Part shown: piece after piece, positions 17,960 to 29,867 of the stretch
Numbering within the stretch: the first letter of the stretch is position 1
Layout of the letters: the number at the start of each line of letters is the position of its first letter
Source: Paraglaciecola chathamensis S18K6
GTDB lineage: Bacteria > Pseudomonadota > Gammaproteobacteria > Enterobacterales > Alteromonadaceae
NCBI GenBank assembly: GCA_000314955.1
Contig: BAEM01000031.1
Span: forward strand, 26,392 to 90,391
Direction: 5' to 3'
DNA length: 64,000 nt
Made by a program: the position numbers and the translations under genes
Notes under the pieces: generated by a model
Database searches by the model: none
Told to the model about the DNA's origin: nothing
The model's input: only the letters and a program-made list of their open reading frames with translations

Positions 17960-18538
17960 ATGATAGGTTTTACTCATATACAACTGACTGAAACGCATCG
18001 CCAGCGCGTTACGCATTCGGCAAAACCCAAGGTGGGTACGGCTGCAGTCTTAGCACAGCTACTGCCGCAGCTAACGGTTAATGCGCCAAGCGAGCGATAC
18101 CAAGCGATTACTGGTTTAGATTACTATATGCGTGAAGAAACAGAGCGCTTACTGGCGCGCATTGAAACGCATCTTGAAATGCTCATAGAGGGCATAGAGG
18201 GCATGGCTAGTCATACTCAGCCGGCACAATTTAGCTTAACGGTATCCAATGGTAAGTGTGAACTTGCTGGCCAGTATCCTCTGGGGCTTGATAAAAAACT
18301 CAACCAAGACGCTTGGCTTATTGGTGCTTTTGCTTGGCTAATACCCAATTACCTTGCTCTGGTGCATTCACTAGAGCTTCGCGCATTTTCATATGCATAT
18401 CAGCGCTGTCGAGCAAAAGCCGCAGTGGCATATCAGCATCTTGATGAGCCAAATCATGGCCTAGCGGTTGTCGTGAAGTTCAGCGCAGGAAAAGGGCAGT
18501 GGCAGGTAACCACGCCTCTAAATATTTATCACTTGTAA
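17960..18538 (+). CDS. Hypothetical protein of unknown family
   Basis: A 192-residue protein that I do not recognise. An AAGGTG ribosome-binding site is well placed before the ATG. The first half is helical and charged (MREETERLLARIETHLEMLIEGIEGM near 55-85). The second half has a beta-rich segment (FSLTVSNGKCELAG), then a hydrophobic helix DAWLIGAFAWLIPNYLALVHSL near 125. There is no signal peptide, so it is probably cytoplasmic. It stands alone between a terminator and mgtE and gives no functional clue by context. Confidence 0.7.
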   Translation: MIGFTHIQLTETHRQRVTHSAKPKVGTAAVLAQLLPQLTVNAPSERYQAITGLDYYMREETERLLARIETHLEMLIEGIEGMASHTQPAQFSLTVSNGKCELAGQYPLGLDKKLNQDAWLIGAFAWLIPNYLALVHSLELRAFSYAYQRCRAKAAVAYQHLDEPNHGLAVVVKFSAGKGQWQVTTPLNIYHL

Positions 18539-18796
18539 GGAGCTTACTGTTCTTACCCCTTGCCCTAATCTTAGCCCTAACCCCAATTTACATTTCAGTT
18601 GTGAATAGATGATCTTTCGGTAACTTTGCAGCACCGCGACAGAGACTGTTGATGGTGTGTGGAAGATTAGTGACTGAAGCGTCTTGCAGTTAAATCAAAA
18701 AAGGACAATTTTAATACTGCTATCAGGCTACGCATCCTTTAGAATATAAGCCTTAAATCAAGATGTTAAGCCCACGTTATCTAGGTAAATAATTGT

Positions 18797-20155
18797 ATGC
18801 CTGATTCTCAAGAAGCAAAAAAACTTAGCAATCAGTTCGAAGAAATTAACGAGGCTTTAAACGACGGCATGATTGTGCAAGTGCGAGAGAGGCTCAGCAC
18901 TATGCCTCCTTGTGATGTGGCATTACTGTTGGAGTCTAGTCGCAGTCGCACGCGCTCTGAAATATGGCAGTTGATCGAACCTGATCAGTACAGTGATGTT
19001 CTCGAAGATCTGTCTGAAGATGTACGCAACGGTATTATCCGCCAAATGGTCCCGGAAATTCTAGCAGACGCCCTAGAAGACATGGACACAGATGATTTGG
19101 TGGAAACCTTATCTGGCCTGCCTGAAGCCGTTTCACAAGATGCGCTTAGCTCTATGGATGAGCAGGATAGGCAGCGTGCAGAGCAAGCCCTTTCCTATGG
19201 TGAAGATACTGCCGGTTTCATTATGAACACCGACACCATCACCCTGCGCCCAGAAGTGACCGTTGACGTGATCCTGCGGTACTTGCGTCTAAAAGGTAAT
19301 ATTCCGAAGGGTACAGATACCTTTTATGTGGTAAATCGCAGTGATGAGCTTATCGGTAGTGTGCCGGTAACTGAGCTACTGACCGCTCGCCCGGCGGTGA
19401 AAGTCGAAAAGTTGATGACCCAAGACTCAGTCGCAGTGCCTGTAGATATGCACGAGAACGAAGTAGCAAGCTTATTCGAGCGTTATGATTGGTTGTCAGC
19501 CCCAGTGGTCGATAAGGGAAATCGCCTGGTAGGACGTATTACCATAGATGACGTGGTAGATATTATTCGCGAAGGGGCTGAGCACTCAATGATGAGCATG
19601 GCCGGTCTAGACGATGAAGAGGATACCTTTGCGCCTGTCATTAAAAGTACCAAGAAGCGGTCTGTATGGTTGGGTGTGAATTTACTTACCGCACTAATGG
19701 CAGCTGCAGTGAGCGATATGTTCGAAGCAACGCTGAGTCAGCTTGCTGTGTTAGCGATTTTAAATACCATTGTGCCTAGTATGGGCGGCGCGGCAGGGAA
19801 CCAAACCTTGACCTTGGTGATACGCGGTATGGCACTAGGTCATGTGAGCGGCAGTAATGCTCGCTGGTTAATTGGCAAGGAATTGGCCATCGGCTTTTTC
19901 AACGGGGTGATTTGGGCCGTTTTGATTGCATCCGTGATTGCCATGTGGAAACAAGATGTCATGCTCGGCGGAGTGATTGCTTTTGCCATGATGGTCAACA
20001 TGGTAGCCGCGGGGTTAGCTGGCGCTATGCTGCCGGTACTGATGAAAAAAATGAATATCGACCCTGCACTTGCTGGTAGTGTGATTCTGACCACTATTAC
20101 CGACGTGGTAGGAATTTTTGCCTTTTTAGGTACCGCAACCTGGTTGTTATTATAA
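18797..20155 (+). CDS. mgtE: MgtE-type magnesium transporter
   Basis: A 452-residue inner-membrane Mg2+ channel/transporter. The order is the MgtE N-domain (about 20-130, with acidic repeats such as DALEDMDTDDLVE), two CBS domains (about 135-260, DTITLRPEVTVDVILRYLR and IDDVVDIIREGAEHS), then five hydrophobic helices (about 285-452) including the pore signature NTIVPSMGGAAGNQTLT. In the family, the cytoplasmic part senses Mg2+ and gates the pore. The next gene begins four bases after its stop, suggesting co-transcription. Confidence 0.95.
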   Translation: MPDSQEAKKLSNQFEEINEALNDGMIVQVRERLSTMPPCDVALLLESSRSRTRSEIWQLIEPDQYSDVLEDLSEDVRNGIIRQMVPEILADALEDMDTDDLVETLSGLPEAVSQDALSSMDEQDRQRAEQALSYGEDTAGFIMNTDTITLRPEVTVDVILRYLRLKGNIPKGTDTFYVVNRSDELIGSVPVTELLTARPAVKVEKLMTQDSVAVPVDMHENEVASLFERYDWLSAPVVDKGNRLVGRITIDDVVDIIREGAEHSMMSMAGLDDEEDTFAPVIKSTKKRSVWLGVNLLTALMAAAVSDMFEATLSQLAVLAILNTIVPSMGGAAGNQTLTLVIRGMALGHVSGSNARWLIGKELAIGFFNGVIWAVLIASVIAMWKQDVMLGGVIAFAMMVNMVAAGLAGAMLPVLMKKMNIDPALAGSVILTTITDVVGIFAFLGTATWLLL

Positions 20156-20159
20156 AAAT

Positions 20160-21026
20160 ATGTCTGTGTTTACTATCGTGTCTTTAACGTTTATCACTTT
20201 GGTGGCTTTTGCGGCTAACTCTGTGTTTTGCCGTCTCGCATTGGACGAGCAGAATATGGATCCCATGAGTTTCACAGGAATTCGATTAGCATCGGCAGCT
20301 CTGGTACTCGGCCTGATTATGCTGGTCAAATCACCGGCTAGTGTAACCAGTATCAAAACCTTAAATAGTTATGGAAGTTGGCGACAAGCAGGCTATTTAT
20401 TTGCTTACGCGGCAGGGTTTTCTTATGCCTATGTGACTTTGCCTACGGCCACGGGAGCGCTGATTTTATTTGCCGCAGTACAATTTACTATGCTGCTGGT
20501 GGCCAGACTATCTGGTCATCGTATGAATTCAGTAGCGAGTGCTGGAGTCGTGATATCTCTGTTTGGTTTTGGCTATTTTGTGTTACCCGAATTGTCCTCA
20601 CCCAGTGTGGTTGGTTTATTGGTCATGGCGTTAGCTGGGGTTGCCTGGGGCATGTACAGCTTGGCCGGAGCCAAGAGCAGTAATGCACTTGAAACGACAG
20701 GGGCAAACTTTATTCGCTGCTTGCCCTTCGGGCTACTCTTAATGCTGGCGTTTGTGCCTAGTGCAAATCTGACCTTTGAAGGGGTGGCTTATGCGTTGGC
20801 CTCTGGCGTGTTGGCGTCGGGGGTGGGATACGCGATTTGGTATCAAGTGTTGCCCAAGTTAGATAGTAGCGTAGCGGCGGTATGTCAGCTTAGCGTACCG
20901 ATTATCGCTGCGTTTGGTGGGGTGATCATAGTCGCAGAGCCCATCACCTCACATCTGATGTTTTCTTCGTTCGCGATTTTAGGCGGCATGTTGTTAGTCA
21001 TTGTGGGAAAAAAGCGCAAAATCTAA
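20160..21026 (+). CDS. DMT-superfamily (EamA) transporter
   Basis: A 288-residue protein with about ten hydrophobic helices arranged as two EamA repeats (about 1-135 and 145-285). Repeat features are ANSVFCRLALDEQNMDPMSF near the first helix and the second-repeat segment VIIVAEPITSHLMFSSFAIL. Members export metabolites or amino acids; the substrate is not predictable. It follows mgtE by four bases with no clear ribosome-binding site of its own, so translation may depend on coupling. Confidence 0.88.
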   Translation: MSVFTIVSLTFITLVAFAANSVFCRLALDEQNMDPMSFTGIRLASAALVLGLIMLVKSPASVTSIKTLNSYGSWRQAGYLFAYAAGFSYAYVTLPTATGALILFAAVQFTMLLVARLSGHRMNSVASAGVVISLFGFGYFVLPELSSPSVVGLLVMALAGVAWGMYSLAGAKSSNALETTGANFIRCLPFGLLLMLAFVPSANLTFEGVAYALASGVLASGVGYAIWYQVLPKLDSSVAAVCQLSVPIIAAFGGVIIVAEPITSHLMFSSFAILGGMLLVIVGKKRKI

Positions 21027-21044
21027 TGCGCTATAATATTAGGC

Positions 21045-21085
21045 ATAAAAAAGGTAGTCAGCTATGCAAAATAACCGCTACCTTT
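21045..21085 (-). terminator. Probable terminator downstream of galK
   Basis: On the minus strand AAAGGTAG pairs with CTACCTTT around a 20-base loop and is followed by a T run (CTACCTTTTTTAT). It lies about 50 bases after the galK stop. Confidence 0.6.
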
Positions 21086-21132
21086 CAATACTCACCAGTA
21101 GGCAAATGACTAAAGCGCCAATCGCCTAATGT

Positions 21133-22302
21133 TTAAAAGCGCACTTCGCCCGCGCCGTCACTTGCGCAGCACACATAAAACGTTTCTTGATAACCTGTTT
21201 CTGATTGATAGCGATCGGCAATCAGTTGCTGAGCACCGGCGACCATTTCACGCGGCATAAGCGCCACAATACAGCCACCGAAACCGCCACCAGTCATGCG
21301 TACTCCACCATGCTCGCCTAGATAGTCAGCGAGGGTTTCGACGATAAAATCGATGGGTTTAACGGTAATTTCAAAATCGTCACGCATAGACGCATGAGAT
21401 TCAGCCATTAAGGCTGATAGGGTTTTTGCATCACCGGTACGTAACGCATCGGCGGCTTGCAGCGTACGTTCGCTGTCAGACACCACATGATGAGCGCGGC
21501 GATAAACCACTTCCGGTAACTTGTCTTTCTGTGCTTGCAGGTCTGTTAGGCTAATATCGCGTAGCGCTTTTATTCCTAAAATACTTGCTGCTTCCTCGCA
21601 TTGCTCACGACGCGTGTTGTACTCACTGTCAACTAACCCACGCTTAACGTTAGAGTTGATTATCACCACATCTAGCTCTGTAGGCATAGAAATAAGTTGG
21701 GTTTCTAAAGAGCGACAGTCAAGCAGTAGTGCGTTATTTTGTGCACCACATGCACTGACCATTTGATCCATAATACCGCAGTTACAGCCGACGAATTGAT
21801 TCTCGGCTTCTTGACCGTTTAGGGCCACGTCGGCTGATGTTAGTGGTAGGTCGAACAATTGGCGGAACGTTTCACCAATAGCGACTTCAAGTGACGCAGA
21901 AGAACTAAGGCCTGCGCCTTGAGGTACGTTACCCGTTACCACCATATCAACACCTTTGAACTGCAGACCGCGCATTTGTAGGTGTTTAATCACGCCACGA
22001 ATATAGTTACTCCATAGCTGAGTCGGGTGTGGCTCAATGGTATCGCTTAGTGAAAACTCATCCTGCTCGTTGTTGTAATCAGCGGCCACAACGCGCACGA
22101 GGTCGTCTTCTCGTGGGGTAACGGCAACCAAGGTTTGGTAGTTGATAGCACAAGGCAAAACGAAACCATCGTTGTAGTCTGTGTGTTCACCGATCAAATT
22201 TACCCGTCCAGGGGCTTGAAAGTGGCGTTCAGGAGCCGCTTTAAAAACCTGTTGATAGGTGGCATTTAGATCGTCAATGGCTTGTTGAGAGATGATTTTC
22301 AT
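21133..22302 (-). CDS. galK: Galactokinase
   Basis: Phosphorylates galactose to galactose-1-phosphate in the Leloir pathway. The GHMP kinase of about 389 residues shows the galactokinase signature [19 protein letters not shown] near 36, the ATP loop [13 protein letters not shown] near 130 and the C-terminal [14 protein letters not shown] near 335. The start at 22302 (MKIISQ) is chosen over 22317 because it follows the galT stop by four bases with TGGAG upstream, whereas the longer form would overlap galT. galK and galT form an operon; galE and galM are not in the window. Confidence 0.95.
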   Translation of the reverse strand: MKIISQQAIDDLNATYQQVFKAAPERHFQAPGRVNLIGEHTDYNDGFVLPCAINYQTLVAVTPREDDLVRVVAADYNNEQDEFSLSDTIEPHPTQLWSNYIRGVIKHLQMRGLQFKGVDMVVTGNVPQGAGLSSSASLEVAIGETFRQLFDLPLTSADVALNGQEAENQFVGCNCGIMDQMVSACGAQNNALLLDCRSLETQLISMPTELDVVIINSNVKRGLVDSEYNTRREQCEEAASILGIKALRDISLTDLQAQKDKLPEVVYRRAHHVVSDSERTLQAADALRTGDAKTLSALMAESHASMRDDFEITVKPIDFIVETLADYLGEHGGVRMTGGGFGGCIVALMPREMVAGAQQLIADRYQSETGYQETFYVCCASDGAGEVRF

Positions 22303-22306
22303 TGCT

Positions 22307-23356
22307 CTAGGCTCCATTCGATTCGTTGTAATGTACGTCGCTCAGCGCTTGTAATTTTTGCGCAGCTTGCTCAGGCGTTAAATCCCGTTGCGGTTCAGCC
22401 ATCATTTCATATCCCACCATAAATTTACGTACCGTCGCTGAACGTAATAGTGGCGGGTAGAAATGAGCATGCAACTGCCAATGCGCTGTTTCGTCTGTAT
22501 TATGCGGTGCACCATGCCAACCCATAGAGTAGGGGAAAGAACACTGGAACAAGTTATCGTAGCGACTGGTTAATTTTTTAAGGGCAACGGCTAAATCGGC
22601 TTGTTGTGCGTCATTCATTTCATCAAAACGAGCGCAGTTGAATTTAGGCATAAGTAAGGTTTCAAATGGCCACGCCGCCCAATAAGGGACTACCGCAATC
22701 CAGTGGTCGGTTTCGACAACGGTTCGCTCGCCGCTGGCCGCTTCTTTTTGCGCGTAGTCGAGCAGCAATGAACTGCCGTGCTTATCGAAATAGGCACGCT
22801 GGTTTACGTCTGCCTTGCGTACTTCATTGGGAATAAAGTCGTTGGCCCACACTTGCCCGTGAGGGTGTGGATTTGAACAGCCCATGGCTGCGCCTTTGTT
22901 TTCAAACACTTGAACCCAAGCATAATCTTTGGAAAGCTCAGCGACTTGGTCTCGCCAAGTTTGTACTACATTCTCAAGTGCAGGAAGCGACAATTCTGGT
23001 AGTGATTTATTGTGCGCCGGTGAGAAACAAATCACGCGGCTGGTGCCTCGTGCAGCTTCTACTGTGAACAAGTCATCGTTTTCTTGCTCAGAAGCGGGTG
23101 TGTCATTCATTAGTGCTGCGAAATCGTTAGTGAATACAAAGGTATCTTGGTACTGTGGATTCACTTCACCGTTTATGCGGGTATTTCCAGCACATAAATA
23201 ACAGCTAGGATCGTGAGCTGCGCTGTCATTTTGTTGTGGCTTTTCTACCTGACCTTGCCAAGGGCGTTTAGCTCTGTGCGGAGACACAAGCACCCAATTG
23301 TTAGTCAGTGGATTGCGGCGACGATGAGAGTGATCTACGGGATCGAATTTAGACAT
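22307..23356 (-). CDS. galT: Galactose-1-phosphate uridylyltransferase
   Basis: Transfers UMP between UDP-glucose and galactose-1-phosphate. The 349-residue protein has the family start [24 protein letters not shown], a zinc-binding CYLCAGN near 52, and the active-site NPHPHGQVW near 160 whose second His is uridylylated. A C-terminal HIT-like half carries HAHFYPP near 297. It is the first gene of galTK and lies about 110 bases downstream of the terminator that closes the ast operon. Confidence 0.96.
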   Translation of the reverse strand: MSKFDPVDHSHRRRNPLTNNWVLVSPHRAKRPWQGQVEKPQQNDSAAHDPSCYLCAGNTRINGEVNPQYQDTFVFTNDFAALMNDTPASEQENDDLFTVEAARGTSRVICFSPAHNKSLPELSLPALENVVQTWRDQVAELSKDYAWVQVFENKGAAMGCSNPHPHGQVWANDFIPNEVRKADVNQRAYFDKHGSSLLLDYAQKEAASGERTVVETDHWIAVVPYWAAWPFETLLMPKFNCARFDEMNDAQQADLAVALKKLTSRYDNLFQCSFPYSMGWHGAPHNTDETAHWQLHAHFYPPLLRSATVRKFMVGYEMMAEPQRDLTPEQAAQKLQALSDVHYNESNGA

Positions 23357-23470
23357 TTAGACACACCATGTTAATAAGCGGTTAATTAATACTATTATAT
23401 TACTAATGGATTTTAAGTGCTAATCAGAGTCCTGTCACCCCTAAATCGGTATTTTGTTAGCCTAGAATGC

Positions 23471-23496
23471 AAAAAAGCCTGCAATGCAGGCTTTTT
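23471..23496. terminator. Rho-independent terminator downstream of astD
   Basis: AAAAAGCCTGC and GCAGGCTTTTT form a near-perfect stem around AAT, symmetric in both directions. It lies about 50 bases past the astD stop on the minus strand and insulates galTK. Confidence 0.88.
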
Positions 23497-23547
23497 AAAT
23501 GTCTATTTTATATATAAAACAAACGGATAAGCGGGCTTAAATACCTA

Positions 23548-25020
23548 TTAAAATTTCAATCCTGGGTTCAACGTGCCCGGTAAAGCGACTTTTTCAAGCT
23601 CAACTGACGCAACAGGGTAAGCGCAGTAATCAGCAGCATAATACGCGCTTGCTCTGTGGTTACCGCTTTCACCTACACCACCAAATGGGGCTGCGCCACT
23701 GGCGCCAGTGATAGGGCGGTTCCAATTGACTATTCCAGCACGAATACGTTGGTAAAAATGTTGATACAAGTCTTCGCTATCGCTTAGTAAACCTGCAGAT
23801 AGGCCGAATTTGGTATTGTTACCTAGAGCGATTGCGCGATCGAAATCGTCAAAGCGTACTACTTTTAACAAGGGGCCAAAATGCTCTTCGTCAGGCATTT
23901 TTTCCACCATGGCCGTGACATCAATAATACCAGGACTTACAAAGCCTGATTCAGTATCAAGATGCTTAAGTTCAACCAAAGAGGTTGCGCCTAAATCCAA
24001 TAACTGGCGTTGAGCGTTGACCATCGAATTGGCGGCATTTTTAGAAATCATCGCCCCCATGAACGGTTGCTCGTCGGCATCGTAATCGCCCACTTTGATG
24101 TTTTTAGTCACTTCAATCAAGCGAGCTAAAATAGCATCGCCTTGGCTATTGTTCTCTAAAAAGAGTTTACGTGCGCAAGTACAGCGCTGGCCAGAGGTTA
24201 CGAAAGCGGATTGAATAATATCGTGTACGGCGGCATCAATATCGCTCACGTCTTTGACGATTAGCGGGTTATTGCCACCCATTTCTAGGGCTAAAATCTT
24301 GCCAGGATGCCCAGCATACTGTTCATGCAGAATTTTACCGGTACGTGAACTGCCGGTGAAAAACAAACCATCTAGATCTGGGTGAGCAGCTAGTGCTTTG
24401 CCTGTTTCGACTTCACCTTGCACTAGGTTTAATACACCTGTTGGCAAGCCGGCCTTTTCCCAAAGCTGAACTGTTTTTTCAGCGACTAATGGTGTTAGGT
24501 CACTAGGTTTAAATACAATGCAGTTACCCGCTAATAACGCAGGTACAATATGACCATTCGGTAAATGGCCCGGGAAGTTGTACGGGCCGAACACTGCCAC
24601 AACGCCGTGTGGTTTATGGCGTATAAATGCTTTACCTACTGGCATAGGGTTTTCAACTAAACCGGTACGCTCTTGATAAGCTCGCTCTGAAATGCCTATT
24701 TTTCCCATCATGGCACCCACTTCGGTAGCGGTTTCCCATAACGGTTTACCCGTTTCTTGCGCGATGGTTAGGGCTAACATATCTTTGTTTTCAGCTAATA
24801 GCTCGCCGAAACGCTTAACATAAGCGAGACGCTCTTCGAACGATAACGCTGCCCAAGCAACCGTTGCTTCACGTGCGCTGGCAACGGCTTGATTTACCTG
24901 CTCAGTTGACGCTGATTTGGCTTGCCAAATTTGGTTTTTCTTCGCAGGGTCGATAGATTCAATAGCGTGGCCTTGGCCTGCATGCCATTGGCCGGCAATA
25001 AAATGGGTTTGTTGTGTCAT
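23548..25020 (-). CDS. astD: N-succinylglutamate 5-semialdehyde dehydrogenase
   Basis: Oxidises N-succinylglutamate semialdehyde to N-succinylglutamate with NAD, the fourth step of the arginine succinyltransferase pathway. The 490-residue aldehyde dehydrogenase has [17 protein letters not shown] near 140, the general-base glutamate in ALEMGGNNP near 247 and the nucleophilic cysteine in [10 protein letters not shown] near 280. AstD-type features are the N-terminal [11 protein letters not shown] and the C-terminal [20 protein letters not shown]. It lies 3 bases after astA. Confidence 0.94.
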   Translation of the reverse strand: MTQQTHFIAGQWHAGQGHAIESIDPAKKNQIWQAKSASTEQVNQAVASAREATVAWAALSFEERLAYVKRFGELLAENKDMLALTIAQETGKPLWETATEVGAMMGKIGISERAYQERTGLVENPMPVGKAFIRHKPHGVVAVFGPYNFPGHLPNGHIVPALLAGNCIVFKPSDLTPLVAEKTVQLWEKAGLPTGVLNLVQGEVETGKALAAHPDLDGLFFTGSSRTGKILHEQYAGHPGKILALEMGGNNPLIVKDVSDIDAAVHDIIQSAFVTSGQRCTCARKLFLENNSQGDAILARLIEVTKNIKVGDYDADEQPFMGAMISKNAANSMVNAQRQLLDLGATSLVELKHLDTESGFVSPGIIDVTAMVEKMPDEEHFGPLLKVVRFDDFDRAIALGNNTKFGLSAGLLSDSEDLYQHFYQRIRAGIVNWNRPITGASGAAPFGGVGESGNHRASAYYAADYCAYPVASVELEKVALPGTLNPGLKF

Positions 25021-25023
25021 ACG

Positions 25024-26082
25024 TTACACCTTAAATGTTGTCGGAGCGAAGCGAATAAACTCACCATCTTGAATGCCAAGATGATCTGCATCGGCCTGTG
25101 AAATAATGGCCCGCTCGTTTGCTTCATCGATATGTATTGATGCTGCAATCGCTCTAAAATCAGTAATTTTGGTATTAATCACAAAATATTCAGTTTCTGA
25201 GTGTGAACCGTGCTCGTTATATTTGCCTGCTAGCGAGTCATCAATTTTAACCGCTAGTTTTCGACTTGCTTGAGCCGTTCGAATATGTGTTAGATTCGCT
25301 TCTACAGTGGGGCCTGCATCGAAAATATCAACATACCCTCGGCAGCTGAAACCTTCGCTTTCTAGCAATCTTAATGCAGGCTTGGTTTTATCGTGCACTT
25401 TACCTATGACAGCTTGAGCCTCTTTGCTGAGTAAGCTGACATAAATAGGGTACTTAGGCATCAATTCGGCAATAAATTGCTTCTGTCCAATACCGGTTAA
25501 ATAGTCGGCTGTAGGGAAGTCCATCGAGAAGAAATGCTCTTCTAGCCACTGCCAGAACGGGGATTTTCCCGATTCATCACTAATGCCACGCATTTCAGCA
25601 ATCACGGTTTCAGCAAATCGTTCTTTGTGTTCCATCATAAACAAGAAGCGCACCTTGGACAGGAATCGTCCGTTATTGCCTTGCCTTGCTGATTCACGCA
25701 AAAATAGGGTGCAAATCTCCGAGACGCCAGTGTAGTCGTTACACAAGGTCAGTATCTCAGCTGTGTTGTAGATATCGAGCTCGCGAGAAGCATGAACCAC
25801 TTTGCTTAAATGGTAATGATAAAATGCATCATCAAGACCGACGCTTGAAGCGATACCACTGGTGCCTACCACTTGTCCTGTGTTGGTGTCTTCCATTACG
25901 AACAAGTAGCTTTCGTTACCAGGTTGGCTGATGTCTGCTTGAAACGCCGTTTCTGAATCTAAGATCTTACTTTTCAATAAGGTTTCATTCACTGGCAATG
26001 AGGTAAAACCAATGCCAGATTCAACGGCAATATCATGCAGCACAGCATAATCGCTGTGCTTAATAGGGCGAATAATATTCAT
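25024..26082 (-). CDS. astA: Arginine N-succinyltransferase
   Basis: Transfers succinyl from succinyl-CoA to the alpha-amino group of arginine, the first step of the AST pathway. The 352-residue length and the start IIRPIKHSDYAVLHDIAVESGIG fit AstA, as do LTLCNDYTGVSEICTLFL near 110, GRFLSKVRFLFM near 140 and the C-terminal part. It sits between astC and astD in one operon. A single AstA is present, unlike the AruF/AruG pair of pseudomonads. Confidence 0.94.
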   Translation of the reverse strand: MNIIRPIKHSDYAVLHDIAVESGIGFTSLPVNETLLKSKILDSETAFQADISQPGNESYLFVMEDTNTGQVVGTSGIASSVGLDDAFYHYHLSKVVHASRELDIYNTAEILTLCNDYTGVSEICTLFLRESARQGNNGRFLSKVRFLFMMEHKERFAETVIAEMRGISDESGKSPFWQWLEEHFFSMDFPTADYLTGIGQKQFIAELMPKYPIYVSLLSKEAQAVIGKVHDKTKPALRLLESEGFSCRGYVDIFDAGPTVEANLTHIRTAQASRKLAVKIDDSLAGKYNEHGSHSETEYFVINTKITDFRAIAASIHIDEANERAIISQADADHLGIQDGEFIRFAPTTFKV

Positions 26083-26103
26083 GTTCGCTATCTCAATATA
26101 GGG

Positions 26104-27354
<1,251 letters not shown>

Positions 27355-27442
27355 CTATTATTTCAGATTAAATGCAGCTTGTCTGCATGGACAACTGAGC
27401 TAACCCCTTATTTTTAAAGGGATTGAGTGAACTTGCAGGAAT

Positions 27443-27460
27443 AGTGAATAAGTATTTAAT
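27443..27460. promoter_or_regulatory. Candidate ArgR (ARG box) site upstream of astC
   Basis: AGTGAATAAGTATTTAAT matches 14 of 18 positions of the enterobacterial ARG-box palindrome (AATGAATAATTATTCATT). It lies about 135 bases before the astC start. Only one box is obvious, so confidence is limited. Confidence 0.35.
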
Positions 27461-27578
27461 CTAGCCGATGGCTAATTTTATTATTTGTGTATGTACTTTG
27501 CGCCACACACATTGACCTTTAAACCAACTTAGGGGCTAAGTTGGTTTGCATGAATATCTATAGATTTTTTTTGGTCTT

Positions 27579-28733
27579 TTATTCTGAATTATCGGTTTCT
27601 AAGCCAATTGAGCGCATATCTGTAGTTTTTAACGATTCTAATGAGCCCACAGGAAAGGCGAATTGGCGTAAATAATCCTTCGCTTCATCATTGCTCACGA
27701 GCTCATGAAATTTCAATATACGGTACTTCCCATAGGCGTTACTTTGCTTAAGTACTTTCACTAAGGGAAGAGGGGTGGCTGGGGGCTCGGCTTGTGCTAA
27801 TTCCGCAAAGGCGCCACTTAATGGCAAACGAGTGAACCCTAGGCCGTCAATAATGTCCGCGGTCGCTTTCGTAGCGTATTTATCAAGCAGTGAAAGGAGT
27901 AACTCGCCGGAGGGTTCAACTTTTGTTAACGCACTATGGCGTTGATGCTTCAGCGTATCTTCTGCCTCTTTAAGGGCACTTAATTGAATTTGGTCAAACA
28001 ACCGAAAATACAATTTAATCACCGCGATCGGCCCTAAATTCTGTAGCATGCCTGCGGTAAAAGCTTGGTTTTCGTCTAGTTGATAAAAAGGTGCTAGTCG
28101 TTTACTAGACATGGCGGTTGCAATTGATTGCTCCCATATTCGTCTTTTTATATGCGGATACGGGTCAGTAATTTGTGGTAAATGGCGACGGATCAGCAAA
28201 AATGGCACCACCATTTTTAAATTGTCGATACCGAAAAAGGTTAACGCAACACGCAGTGTGTCTGCGCTGATGATTTTCCCTTTGCTGTCACGCCGCCGGT
28301 ATTTGGCGGAATTTATCATCTTTAACAGGTCTTTATATAACCACGGAACCTCGGTGGCTAATACTTCAAGGCGCGAGACCGTACACGCTTTTACCGCCAG
28401 TAAATCAAGAATTTTAGGGATCGCCATGTCAATGGCCAGCACTTTGGTGATGAGAAACTCTGGATCGCTCAGTGCTTCGCTGAGTTTTAACTCAATCTCT
28501 TGATGCAATTTCGCCGCTACACTTTCGACTCGGTTATCTTCTTTTTCTTGAGATAACTTTTTGTCTTCTCTGGCCTGCTTTTCAACAGCGAGCAACTCAC
28601 GGGTGGGTACCACTTCTTTTGCGACGCGGGTCGAATTTTCATCAGCCAATTGTTGTTTAGCGGCTTTTAAATCGATAAACAATTGCTTAAAGCGCGCCTC
28701 AACGATGGGCGTGTTGGTAGCTGGTGAAGTCAT
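27579..28733 (-). CDS. HDOD-domain protein
   Basis: A 384-residue cytoplasmic protein. Residues 1-90 are charged and helical, probably coiled coil. An HDOD domain follows (about 95-290): VLAIDMAIPKILDLLA, INSAKYRRR near 137, AFTAGMLQNLGPIAVIKLY near 225. HDOD domains resemble HD phosphohydrolases but usually lack metal ligands and act in signalling; here LQNLGP replaces an HD dyad. It lies between pabA and astC, which are neighbours in many relatives, so it looks like an addition to that locus. Its role is unknown. Confidence 0.85.
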   Translation of the reverse strand: MTSPATNTPIVEARFKQLFIDLKAAKQQLADENSTRVAKEVVPTRELLAVEKQAREDKKLSQEKEDNRVESVAAKLHQEIELKLSEALSDPEFLITKVLAIDMAIPKILDLLAVKACTVSRLEVLATEVPWLYKDLLKMINSAKYRRRDSKGKIISADTLRVALTFFGIDNLKMVVPFLLIRRHLPQITDPYPHIKRRIWEQSIATAMSSKRLAPFYQLDENQAFTAGMLQNLGPIAVIKLYFRLFDQIQLSALKEAEDTLKHQRHSALTKVEPSGELLLSLLDKYATKATADIIDGLGFTRLPLSGAFAELAQAEPPATPLPLVKVLKQSNAYGKYRILKFHELVSNDEAKDYLRQFAFPVGSLESLKTTDMRSIGLETDNSE

Positions 28734-28812
28734 TAACAGTTTCGAAAACCTTGATTTTATTATCTATATGTAGGGTTAAGTGTGGATTGTGCCCTACTTT
28801 TACGCCAATTTT

Positions 28813-29412
28813 CTAGGCCAATATTATTTTATCTGCTGAAACGGTTAGAAAGTTAGCCAATATTTGCAAACCGCTAGTACTGAGCAAAGACTCAGGATGA
28901 AATTGCACGCCGTATATTGCTAACGAGCGATGCTCAATAGCCATTATTTCACGCTCTGAAGGGTATTCTTCACACCATGCGGTTACCTGTAACGTGTCAG
29001 GCAAGCTTTGTTCATCAACAAGTAGGGAATGATAGCGCGTGGCTATAAAGGGGGTCGAAATACGGTGAAATAAATCACTGTGATTATGCGTTACGTGAGA
29101 GGTTTTACCGTGTTTTATATTGCGAGCGCGCACAATGCTTGCGCCAAATACTTGTGCAATCGCTTGATGGCCTAAGCAAACGCCAAGCATAGGGATAACA
29201 CCGGCAAATTGCTTAATAGCGTCAAGTGTCACGCCCGACTCATTTGGGGTACAGGGCCCCGGGGAAAAAACCAAGTAATCTGGTGCCAACTCGGCAATTT
29301 GTGCACAGGTTACTTGATCATTGCGCACCACCTTCACCGCTTGGCCGAGTGTTACAAAATAGCGGGCAAGGTTATGGGTAAATGAGTCGTAGTTATCGAT
29401 GATCAGCAGCAA
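28813..29412 (-). CDS. pabA: Para-aminobenzoate/anthranilate synthase glutamine amidotransferase subunit
   Basis: Releases ammonia from glutamine for aminodeoxychorismate synthase (folate) and possibly anthranilate synthase. The 199-residue class I amidotransferase starts with LLIIDNYDSFTHNL and has the oxyanion region FSPGPCTPNESG near 50, nucleophile cysteine in GVCLGHQAI near 77 and the His-Glu pair in GVQFHPES near 168. The pabA name rests on linkage to argD/astC, as in enteric bacteria; no trp genes except trpS are close. It is transcribed upstream of the HDOD gene. Confidence 0.9.
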   Translation of the reverse strand: MLLIIDNYDSFTHNLARYFVTLGQAVKVVRNDQVTCAQIAELAPDYLVFSPGPCTPNESGVTLDAIKQFAGVIPMLGVCLGHQAIAQVFGASIVRARNIKHGKTSHVTHNHSDLFHRISTPFIATRYHSLLVDEQSLPDTLQVTAWCEEYPSEREIMAIEHRSLAIYGVQFHPESLLSTSGLQILANFLTVSADKIILA

Positions 29413-29867
29413 AGCAATTGATAGCCCATAGCGTGAGCCGATGTATCAAAGGCTCAGGTTGAAAATTTGGCGGATTGTAAAACATTTTATTGTGTTTTGC
29501 TGTGGCTTTATGTGCTCTGAGATTATTTAAGTCTGTACCGCTAGCTATACACCAAGAACGCTGATGCACAGTTTGGCAGAGACCTTTAAAGTTAAACGAT
29601 AGTTTAGCCAAGACGAACTGATTTATCTGGTAACGGCCTATTTAACTTGTCTTGTAAGGCGGTTTTTGCTCTCTCATCTCTAGTAGACCTTGATCAATGA
29701 CGGCATTGTTTTGTCCTTTTATGCTAATTGTTAGACTTTTTTCGATCTTGTTGAATAAGCTAATGCACGCCACACTTAGTGCATAAGGTCCCTATATTAA
29801 TTTCAGATTGTGCTGAGTGATGCACGCCAGTCATAGCCTGACTGGTCACAAACAGAGTGAGACGAAT
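29413..29867. other. Divergent intergenic region between pabA and etfB
   Basis: About 455 bases without a supported gene. A 72-residue minus-strand frame here (29393-29611) overlaps the pabA start and has no protein-like features. The region should contain the pabA promoter and the etfBA promoter; no perfect sigma-70 site or palindrome stands out to me. Confidence 0.5.

Noticed and set aside
29393..29611. 72-residue minus-strand frame overlapping the pabA start
   Set aside because: Low-complexity, protein-unlike sequence, no ribosome-binding site and overlap with a well-supported gene.
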